DNA of 64,000 nt. Origin: DATBGO01 sp036558005. GTDB taxonomy: Bacteria; Actinomycetota; Actinomycetes; Streptosporangiales; Streptosporangiaceae. Below are positions 1-7,400 of the stretch, one piece after another. Both the position numbers and the translations under genes were made by a program. The stretch's first letter is position 1, and each line of letters begins with the position of its first letter. The notes below the pieces were generated by a model. The model made no database searches, had not been told where the DNA came from, and was given only the letters and a program-made list of their open reading frames with translations. The stretch is taken from positions 1 to 64,000 of the forward strand of contig DATBGO010000349.1 of the NCBI GenBank assembly GCA_036558005.1. Direction: 5' to 3'.

Positions 1-2
1 AC

Positions 3-119
3 GCCGAGCACGCGGCCACCCGGGCCCGCGGCCGGGACCAGTGGTACACCGCATACGCGGTGCACGTGGCCAGGGTCGAGCGGTCCTACGGGTTCACCCG
101 CCCGGCGCGAACTGAGTGA
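3..119 (+). CDS. C-terminal fragment of an unidentified protein (5' end outside window)
   Basis: An open frame enters from the left edge and stops with TGA after 38 codons. The tail (ending SYGFTRPARTE) has a plausible amino-acid mix with aromatic and charged residues, and the frame carries G/C third positions. It would run convergently into the VOC gene, overlapping it by 26 bp. Nothing in so short a piece identifies a family. It could also be a chance open frame, since such frames are common in this GC-rich DNA. Confidence 0.4.
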   Translation, partial: AEHAATRARGRDQWYTAYAVHVARVERSYGFTRPARTE

Positions 120-477
120 TGGACAGCGTGTTGCCGTCCGGATCGGAGAACCACGCGACCTGGTCGCCGCCCGGGGTCGTCCACACCCCGTGCTCGTCGT
201 GTTCCATGCCGTCGTACTGGTTGAACACCACGCCCCTGGCTTCCAGGTCGCGGACCGCCGCCTTGATGTCGGTCACCCGCCAGCCGAGCACGGTGTAGCC
301 GCCGGCCGCGACCCGGGCCACCGCGGTGACCCGCAGCATGGTCCCGCCCGCGTCGAAGACGCAGGCGAAGTCGCTGCGCCCGGTGACCGGCAGGCCGAGC
401 TTGCGCTCGTAGAACTCCCTGGCGCGGGGCAGGTCGGTCGTCCCGACGAAAGCGACCACGTCGCTGGACTCCAGCAT
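94..477 (-). CDS. VOC (glyoxalase/bleomycin-resistance fold) family protein
   Basis: This 127-aa protein has one vicinal-oxygen-chelate module. It opens with a beta strand (VVAFVGTTDLPRAREFYERKLG), has the central GWRVTDIKAAVRDLEARGV segment, and ends with the typical DPDGNTLSITQ strand. Such single-module proteins dimerise and bind a metal or small ligand; here the substrate is unknown. A GGAG lies just upstream of the ATG. The gene reads in the same direction as the SDR gene behind it. The fold is secure from the motifs, while any enzymatic role is not. Confidence 0.85.
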   Translation of the reverse strand: MLESSDVVAFVGTTDLPRAREFYERKLGLPVTGRSDFACVFDAGGTMLRVTAVARVAAGGYTVLGWRVTDIKAAVRDLEARGVVFNQYDGMEHDEHGVWTTPGGDQVAWFSDPDGNTLSITQFAPGG

Positions 478-552
478 CTTCGGCTCCGGTGCTGCTCGGC
501 TCGTCGCTCACCATAGTTACCATGCGCCGCCGGCGCCGGGCGGTTCGGCTGC

Positions 553-1314
553 CTACTGCGCGGTGGAGCCGCCGTCGGCGGCCAGCGCCGCGCCGGTGAT
601 GAACGCGGCCTCGTCGCTGAGCAGGAAGACCGCGAAGGCGGCGATCTCCTCCGGGCTGGCGACCCGGCCGGACGGGTTCGGCGCCGGGCCGGGCAGCGGG
701 TCGCCCGGCGCGACCCCGAGCAGCCGGCGGTACAGCGGGGTGTCGACGTTGCCGGTGACCAGCGCGTTGACCCGGACGCCCCGGCCGGCGTTCTCCAGCG
801 CCGCGGACCGGGTCAGCCCGACGACCCCGTGCTTGGCCGCGACGTACCCGGCCATCCCGGGAATCCCCCGCGCCCCGCCGATCGAGGCGTTGTTGATGAC
901 CGACCCGCCGCCGGCCGCGGCCATCGCCGGGATCTGGTATTTCAGGCAGTAGAAGACGCTGGTCAGGTTCTGCGCCAGGTCGGCCTGCCAGGCCGCGTCC
1001 TCGGTCGCGTGGACCGGCCCGCCGGCATTGACGCCGCCCGCGTTGTTGACCGCCCCGTCCAGCCGGCCGAACTCCGACACGGCCGCCTCGACCAGCCCTC
1101 GCGCATCGCGTTCCACCGTGACATCGGCCGCGGTGAACAGCGCCTGGCCGCCCTCGGCCCGCAGCCGCGCGGCGGCCTCCGCACCGGCCTGCGGCCGGCG
1201 CCCGCCGATCACCACCGCGGCGCCCTCGGCCACGGCCCGGCGCGCGACCGCCCAGCCGATCCCGGACGCGCCGCCGGTGACGATCACTACCTTCGCCGCC
1301 AGCCGCCCCGCCAC
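553..1314 (-). CDS. Short-chain dehydrogenase/reductase (SDR) family oxidoreductase
   Basis: A classical SDR of about 253 aa: TGGASGIG dinucleotide-binding loop near the N terminus, the NNAG structural motif, and a catalytic Ser followed by YVAAK. The C terminus has the usual DEAAFITGAALAADGG ending found in FabG-like enzymes. The frame is open further upstream, but the extra 28 residues have no SDR character, so the GTG at 1314 (VAGRLAAKVVIVTGG) is taken as start; no clear ribosome site supports it. The substrate cannot be told. The gene lies divergent from the sigma-factor gene. Confidence 0.85.
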   Translation of the reverse strand: MAGRLAAKVVIVTGGASGIGWAVARRAVAEGAAVVIGGRRPQAGAEAAARLRAEGGQALFTAADVTVERDARGLVEAAVSEFGRLDGAVNNAGGVNAGGPVHATEDAAWQADLAQNLTSVFYCLKYQIPAMAAAGGGSVINNASIGGARGIPGMAGYVAAKHGVVGLTRSAALENAGRGVRVNALVTGNVDTPLYRRLLGVAPGDPLPGPAPNPSGRVASPEEIAAFAVFLLSDEAAFITGAALAADGGSTAQ

Positions 1315-1442
1315 CGGCCCATGATCGCACAGCACCGGGCTGGCGTTCCGCGGCTGTGCCAGCCCGGCCTGACCCGCGACTCCGGTCCGGTGCAACATCT
1401 GGCGGCTCCGGCGAGTCAGGGTGAGTAGAGGAGAGGACGCCC

Positions 1443-1973
1443 GTGCCCGAGACCGATCCTGGAGGCGAGACCTTCAGCGAGTTCGTCGCCGGATCGCTGC
1501 CTGCCTTGCTGCGGTTCGGGCATGTCCTGACCGGCGACCCGCTGGAAGCGGAGGAACTGGTCCAGGACGCCCTGGCCAGATCGCTTCGCAGGTGGCGCAG
1601 GAAGGGCGCCGACAATCCGCTCGCCTACGTGCGCCGAGTCATGATCAACACTCACCTGACCCAGTGGCGGCGATGGGGGTCCCGGGTTCAGCTAGGGGAC
1701 GTGCCGGAATTGTTCGCGCCCGACGCCAGCCTGCGGCGAAGCGAGGAGTGGGACATACTCCGGCGGGCACTGGCGACGCTGCCCGCCCGGCAGCGCGCCG
1801 TCCTCGTGCTGCGGTACCTCGAAGATCTTCCAGACCCGGTGATCGCGTCGCTGCTGGGCTGCCGGCCCGGCACGGTACGCAGCCTCGCATCACGGGGCCT
1901 GACGGCCTTGCGGCCACTCGTGACGGCAGGAACGACGGAAACGGTGCCAGGACATGACGACCAGGCGAAGTGA
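1443..1973 (+). CDS. SigE-family (ECF-type) RNA polymerase sigma factor
   Basis: This 176-aa protein has sigma region 2 (residues about 15-75, with AEELVQDALARSLRRW) and sigma region 4 (about 110-160, LPARQRAVLVLRYLEDL followed by a helix-turn-helix GCRPGTVRSLASRG). The length and the LPxRQRAVLVLRY motif match the actinobacterial SigE/SACE-type ECF group. It starts at GTG with a GAGGAG about 10 nt upstream. It overlaps the next gene by 20 bp, which implies translational coupling with a membrane partner, the usual sigma/anti-sigma arrangement. The signal it responds to is unknown. Confidence 0.9.
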   Translation: MPETDPGGETFSEFVAGSLPALLRFGHVLTGDPLEAEELVQDALARSLRRWRRKGADNPLAYVRRVMINTHLTQWRRWGSRVQLGDVPELFAPDASLRRSEEWDILRRALATLPARQRAVLVLRYLEDLPDPVIASLLGCRPGTVRSLASRGLTALRPLVTAGTTETVPGHDDQAK

Positions 1974-2619
1974 GAACCAGGCAGAAGACAGGCTGCGAGC
2001 GCTGCTGCGCGATCCCCGGTGGTCGCTCCCGTCGTGGCCAGACGCGGAGCAGAGGGTGCGGCGGGTAGCGCGGCGGCAGCGCCTGCGGATCATCGGAGCT
2101 GCCGCGGGAATGGCCGCGGCCGCGGCCGCGGCCATCGCCATTCCGCTGGCGCTCCCTGACACCCCGCACGAGACCTTCGGCAACGCCGCCACGGACCTTC
2201 TGAGCTGTCACGATTCGGCGGGTCAGCAAAACAGGGACACCCGTCCCGCGCGCCTGGTCAACGGGGTCGACGGCTTCATCGGCGACACCAGCGCCCTTGA
2301 CGCTCTGCCCGTGGAGCACCTGGCCGGACACCGTTACCTGGCCTGGAAGACCGCTCTTTCGGTCGCGTCTGACGCCCGGCCCTACCGCACTGTCGCCGTC
2401 GTCAGCCCCGCGTCGGCCCGCCTCGGCTACGGGACTGGCGCCTTGGCTCCGTCTCGCCGGGTACGGCTGCCCGCCTGCGGCCGCCGCTACACCCTGTACG
2501 TCGGGGGCATCTTCGTGACACGCCCCGCTTGCGTCATCCTCGCCGTCACCGGACCCGACGGAACCTCAGCCACCATCGCCGTGCCGGTCCTGCGGACGTG
2601 CCCGCGGCGGGCCCGGTAG
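1954..2619 (+). CDS. Single-pass membrane protein coupled to the sigma factor, possible anti-sigma partner
   Basis: This 221-aa protein has a charged cytoplasmic N terminus (about residues 1-45, with RVRRVARRQRLR just before the membrane), one Ala-rich transmembrane helix (about 46-67), and an extracytoplasmic domain with five cysteines. No ZAS zinc motif (HxxxCxxC) is present, so it is not a classical zinc anti-sigma factor. The 20-bp overlap with the sigma gene and the topology are typical of SigE-family partner proteins, which often lack recognisable domains. The anti-sigma role is inferred from position only. Confidence 0.75.
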   Translation: MTTRRSENQAEDRLRALLRDPRWSLPSWPDAEQRVRRVARRQRLRIIGAAAGMAAAAAAAIAIPLALPDTPHETFGNAATDLLSCHDSAGQQNRDTRPARLVNGVDGFIGDTSALDALPVEHLAGHRYLAWKTALSVASDARPYRTVAVVSPASARLGYGTGALAPSRRVRLPACGRRYTLYVGGIFVTRPACVILAVTGPDGTSATIAVPVLRTCPRRAR

Positions 2620-2647
2620 CGCGGCGGGTCCTGTCGGCGGCGCGCTG

Positions 2648-2653
2648 TATGTT
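2648..2653 (+). promoter_or_regulatory. -10 box TATGTT, leaderless promoter of the MDMPI gene
   Basis: TATGTT fits TANNNT and is followed by exactly 6 nt and then the ATG at 2660. There is no Shine-Dalgarno. Transcription would begin at or next to the A of the start codon. The same spacing recurs across the window. Confidence 0.6.
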
Positions 2654-2659
2654 GGCGCG

Positions 2660-3346
2660 ATGGATTACCTGGCTGCCCTGCGGCGCGAACTCGACGCGTT
2701 CGGGGCCACGCTGGACGGCGACCTGCTCACCCCGGTCAGGCCTTGCGGCGACTGGACGCTGTCCGATCTGGCCGCCCACATGGGCGCGGGCAACTTGTGG
2801 GTGGTCACGGCCGTCAGGGAGCGGCACGGCAACAGCTATGACGAGGCTGCCGCGCCCCGCGGCCAGGCAGCGCTGAAAGCCTGGTACGCCGGGACGGCGG
2901 ACACGCTCGTGCGGTCACTGTCGGTCGATCCCTCGACGGATGCGTGGTCGTTCTTCCCGCCGCACACGGTCGGATTCTGGCGCCGGCGGCGCAGCCAGGA
3001 GACCCTGATGCACCGCTGGGACGCCGAGAACGCGCTCGGCCCGGCGGCGCCGATGGACGTGGCGCTCGCCGCCGACGGCGTCGCCGAGGTCTTCGACACC
3101 ATGGCGCCCCTGATGATCGCCAGGGGACGGGCCGCCGATCCCGGGCAGGCCGTCAGGCTCACCGCCACCGACGCGGGCGGGTCCTGGGTGTTCGGGCCCG
3201 GCGAGCCGGCAGCCGGGATCTCGGGCCGGGCCGAGGACCTGCTGCTGATGCTCTGGGGCCGCAAGCCGGCCGACACCGATTCGGTGGCCTGGAGCGGGGA
3301 TCGCGAGGCAGGGCTGCGGGTCCTGGCCGGACCGCTGGTGCCCTGA
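2660..3346 (+). CDS. Maleylpyruvate isomerase family mycothiol-dependent enzyme
   Basis: This 228-aa protein is of the MDMPI/DinB-like helical-bundle family. The N-terminal domain carries the diagnostic CGDWTLSDLAAHMG segment, whose His is a metal-ligand candidate, and a mid-protein HRWDAENALG segment supplies a second His. Members use mycothiol as cofactor or are poorly characterised. The host makes mycothiol, since mshA lies at 35.9 kb. The start is the ATG placed 7 nt downstream of a TANNNT box, so the mRNA is probably leaderless. The exact reaction is unknown. Confidence 0.85.
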   Translation: MDYLAALRRELDAFGATLDGDLLTPVRPCGDWTLSDLAAHMGAGNLWVVTAVRERHGNSYDEAAAPRGQAALKAWYAGTADTLVRSLSVDPSTDAWSFFPPHTVGFWRRRRSQETLMHRWDAENALGPAAPMDVALAADGVAEVFDTMAPLMIARGRAADPGQAVRLTATDAGGSWVFGPGEPAAGISGRAEDLLLMLWGRKPADTDSVAWSGDREAGLRVLAGPLVP

Positions 3347-3398
3347 CCGGCCGGCCCGGGCACGAGCCGCGCAGGTGGCCGCCGGGGACCGGGTGAGG

Positions 3399-4175
3399 CT
3401 ATTGCTCGTGCGCGGGCTCGGCGGCGGCCAGCAGTTCCTGAGGGTCGGCGAACCGGAAGCCGAACATGTCCACGGCGACTCCCCCGGCCCTCCCGGCCAG
3501 GGCGAGCGCGGCCTGCGCGAGCTTGAGCTGCGCGTCATGCCGCACGTTGCGCGGTCGCATGCCGGTGTTCAGGTCCCAGTGATGCAGTCCCTGCCTGCCG
3601 CCCTGGCCGGCCGCGGGCGGCTCAAGGTCCGCCACGTACTGCCGGGGAGACCAGTAGGCGGTGTAGAACACGGCGTGCGGGCCGCTGATCGCGTAGCTGT
3701 CCTCCTTGGCGTCCTCGACCGCCACCTCCCCGGCGTAGGGCCGCAGCAGTCCGGCGACCTCCTCCGCCGGGACTGCCTGCTCGCTGTACACCGAGGCCAG
3801 CAGTGCCCGCGGCGGCCGGGCCTGGCCGGGGAACACGTGCCCGCCAAGCCGCGCGGCCAGCCCCGTCACCAGCAGCTCGCCATCAGCCACCTTGGCGTCA
3901 TGCGGCCGCCGTCCCCGGTGGTCCTGCACGGCCGCGGCGGCGTACCAGGCCACCGCGGTGCCGGGCGGCAGCCCGGCCTGCCCGGCGAGCTTCGGCGTGA
4001 CCTCGAACGGGCCGAACAGCAGCACCCCGTTGCCGAACACCAGCCTGCCGTGCCATTGCCGCAGGCCCGGGTCATACAACCGGGCGGCTGCCAGCAACTC
4101 CGGCCCGGGATCGGCGCTGAGCAGCAGCGTCGGCCCGGCAGCGAGCTTGCGCCCCGTGCGGTCGAAGAACGCCAT
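3399..4175 (-). CDS. Hypothetical protein, 258 aa
   Basis: I do not recognise this family. The ATG is preceded by GGAGG at good spacing, and the codon bias matches a real gene. The protein has no signal peptide or membrane helix, is rich in Ala/Gly, and carries aromatic clusters (AVFYTAYWSPRQYV) and a C-terminal VDMFGFRFADPQELLAAAEP stretch. It is probably a soluble cytoplasmic protein. It is divergent from the FHA-P450 fusion across about 295 bp, so the two could share control, but nothing else ties them. Confidence 0.75.
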   Translation of the reverse strand: MAFFDRTGRKLAAGPTLLLSADPGPELLAAARLYDPGLRQWHGRLVFGNGVLLFGPFEVTPKLAGQAGLPPGTAVAWYAAAAVQDHRGRRPHDAKVADGELLVTGLAARLGGHVFPGQARPPRALLASVYSEQAVPAEEVAGLLRPYAGEVAVEDAKEDSYAISGPHAVFYTAYWSPRQYVADLEPPAAGQGGRQGLHHWDLNTGMRPRNVRHDAQLKLAQAALALAGRAGGVAVDMFGFRFADPQELLAAAEPAHEQ

Positions 4176-4458
4176 CTTCGTGCCTCCCGGCGGGTCCGGC
4201 CGATGCGCGGTGTATCACGATTCAAATCCCTTTCTCACCCTAACGGCCGCCGGGCCCGGCCGGGCGCGCAGCCCCCCGGCGCCGCGTTTTCGATAATGCT
4301 GGCCGATTGCCGGCCGCATTCCTTAGATGGCAGTCTGTGACAGCCGTTGGCAATGCCGTCAGCAGCGACGATGGCGGGCCGGAGCCCGCCGGCCCGGCCC
4401 GGTGAAGACCGCCAGGGTAGGGCTCCCCATGCCAGTTTTACTTTCCGGGGAAGCGCTC

Positions 4459-4464
4459 TACAGT
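4459..4464 (+). promoter_or_regulatory. -10 box TACAGT, leaderless promoter of the FHA-P450 fusion
   Basis: TACAGTTG is followed by 4 more nt and then GTG at 4471. The identical octamer TACAGTTG stands at the same distance from the ATG of the other FHA gene at 14851. This conserved placement decides the start codon of the fusion protein. No conserved -35 box is evident. Confidence 0.65.
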
Positions 4465-4470
4465 TGGCGC

Positions 4471-7400
4471 GTGGATAGCGAGACGTCCCTTTCCTGGGGG
4501 GCTGCGCCGGAACTTATCGTGCAGGCGCAGGGGATCGACAGGAGCCTGCCGGCCGGACCGGTGTACGTGATCGGGCGTGACCCGGAAGGTGACATTGTCA
4601 TCACCGACCGCCGCGTGTCCTGGCAGCACGCGGTGCTCCGGGCGGAGGACGGCCGCTGGCTGCTGATCGACAACGGCAGCACGAACGGCACCTACACGGC
4701 GGGCGGCCGGGTAAGCCAGGCCGGCATCACCGGCGAGGTGCTGTTCCGGCTCGCCGATCCCGGTGACGGGCCAGTGCTGCGATGCGCGGCCAGCCTGCCG
4801 CAGCCCGCCGTCCGGGCGGTGCGGATCGGCCGGGCGCCCGACAACGACATCGTGCTTCCCGGTCCTGGCGTCAGCGACCACCACGCCGAGCTGCGCAGCG
4901 CGGCCGGCGCCTCGGGCGTCTTCCGGATCGTGGACCTGGACAGCGGCGGCGGCACCTTCGTCAACGGGCAGCGGGTCATCGCCGCGTCGCTGGCCGACGG
5001 AGACGTCATCGGCGTGGGCCCGGCCAGGTTCCGGCTGGCCGGGCCGGAGCTGCAGCAGCTCGCCGAGCCCGCCGGCCCCGCCGACGCAGGCGCCTCGCCG
5101 CCAGCCGCCCCGCCCGGCTCCGCCCCGCCCCCGCCCATCGCCGCGGCCCCGGCCGTTGCCGCACCGCCTGTTACGACACCGCCTGTTACGACACCGCTTG
5201 TTACGACACCTTCCGCCTCCGCGCCGCTGGAGATCCCGTACGCGATCCGCTGGCTGGTGCCCGACGGCGAGCGGTTCGCGAACTTCGCCATCCTGAACGA
5301 CAACGACACCCAGCTCGACTACTACCGCCGGTTCGGCCACGTCTACGCCGTCGGGATCCCCACGAAGAAGTGGCGGCTCGTCGTCGTGTCCGATCCGGAA
5401 TTGCTCGACGAGGTGGCCGCCGACGAGGAGCAGTTCGGCAAGCGGGTCGAAGAGATCAACTTCTTCGCCCAGCTGAGCAACTCCCGCGGCTGCGGCATCT
5501 CGGTGATCGGTGACAGCGACCGCACCGAGCAGATCCGCCGGGTGATGCTGCCGTGGTACTCGCCGCAGCATCAGCGGACGCAGCTGGAGCGGATGAAGGA
5601 GCAGGCGCGCAAGCTGGTCGCCGCCTGGTCGGCGATGCCTGACAGCGAGCCGCTGGACGCGCGCACCTGGATGGAGCGTTACACCCTGGAGGTATCGGGC
5701 CGGGGCGCCTGCAACTACGACTTCGGGCTGTTCGACGCCGCCGCCCCGCACCCGTTCGCCACCGCCGTGCCGGAGAGCACCAAGGAGAGCATCCTGCGGG
5801 TCGCCGAGCCCCGCCCCGACTTCACCCTGTTCGCCGGGCCGGCCAGGCGCGCCCGCCGCAAGCGCTACCTGCGCAACAACGAGGAACTGTTCCGGACGGC
5901 TGACACGCTGGTGCGGGCCCGGATGAACACCAGCCCGTCCGGGCCGCAGACCGACCTGCTCAGCCGCCTGGTGGGCACCCCCGACCCGGAGACCGGCGAG
6001 TACCTCGACACCGAGACCGTCCGCGACCAGATCCTCATGCACCTCTCCAACGGCTTCAACGGCCCGTCGATCACCGGGGCGTGGCTGGCCAGCGTGCTGG
6101 CCACCAACCCCGACGTCGAGGAGAAGCTGATCGCCGAGATCGACTCCGTGACCGGCGGCGACCCGGAGTACGACCTGCGGTACGACGACCTGATGGCGCT
6201 GCCGTACATGACCCAGGTCATCAAGGAAACGCTGCGGATCTACCCGCCGATGCCGGTCACGATCCGGCGCAGCCTCAGGGACGGGACGCTGGGCCGCTAC
6301 CGGGTCAGGAAGGGCGACATCATCCTGGTCGGCACGCTCGCCGCGCAGCGCGACACGCGGTACTGGGGACCCGACCCCGGCCGGTTCGACCCCGAGCAGT
6401 TCGCCATGGAGAAGGTCGTGGACCGGCCCCGGCACGCCTTCATCCCGTTCTCGGTCGGGAAGCGGCAGTGCATGGCGCAAGAGGTCACGTTCATGATGCT
6501 CCGCGTCGTCCTGTTCGAGATCTACCGGCACTATCAGCTGCGGCTCGCGCCGGGCGCCACCGTGGCGAAGAACACGGTGGTGACGACCAAGCCGGTCAGC
6601 GTCCCGGTCGTCCGGCTGCCGCGCGCGCCAGGCCAGGTCCGCGCCTTCCCGTCCGCGCCGCGGGAACAGCCCGCCGCCACGCCCGGGCCGGCCCCCGCCC
6701 CGCCCGCTGCGGGCGGCCGCCACCCGGCGCCCGCGCCTGCCGCGGCCGGCTGGGGGCAGCCGACGGAAATCCCGGCGGCCAGCCCCTACCCGCACCTGGT
6801 GATCGCCTACGGCAGCAACTTCGGCGCGAACAAGGACCTGGCCGAGCAGTTCGCCGAACGCGGCCACTTCTACGGCTACTCCACCGACGTGATCACGCTG
6901 AATGAGCTCGCCGAGTCGCCGCCGCGCGCGCCCTGGCTGCTGGTCGTGATGACCTCCACCTACACCTCGAACCCGCCGTCGAACGCGGCCGCGTTCAAGT
7001 CCTGGATCGACCGCGCCCAGCCGGGCACGCAGACCTGGCTCAACTGCCGGTACCTGGTCTGGGGCCTGGGCAACAGCCAGTGGAACGCGTTCCTCGCCTT
7101 CCCCCGCCACGTGCACGACAAGCTCGCCGAACTCGGTGCCGCGCCGCTGGCCGAGTTCGGCTACGGCGACGTGGGCTCGCCGTCCTGGGAACGCCTGCAC
7201 GCCGACTGGAACTCCCGCGTCTGGCCGGTCCTGCAGGAACTGTCGGGGGCCACGCCGACCGCGGCCGCGGCCGCCCGGGCCGCCTCAGAGCGCGCGGCCT
7301 CGGGCGTGCTGACCAGGTCCGAATCCAACACCGCGATGCACAGGTCGCTGCCCGGCGGTGACTTCGCGACACAGCTGCCCGGGCCGCCGGCCAGCGTCTC

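Noticed and set aside
4327..4470. ATG at 4327 as start of the FHA-P450 fusion
   Set aside because: The additional 48 residues are basic and non-homologous, and they overlap the TACAGT promoter that is conserved with the other FHA gene; GTG 4471 is better.
5160..5215. Triple GTTACGACACC repeat as a regulatory array
   Set aside because: It lies in frame and encodes the Pro-Val-Thr-Thr linker of the fusion protein; a coding repeat explains it.
4438..7200. A 920-codon open frame antisense to the P450 fusion
   Set aside because: It mirrors a real gene whose G/C third positions remove stop codons; its product is Arg/Gly/Val-rich with no domain. Similar long antisense frames at 46767-48821, 58402-60816 and 39998-41581 were dropped for the same reason.
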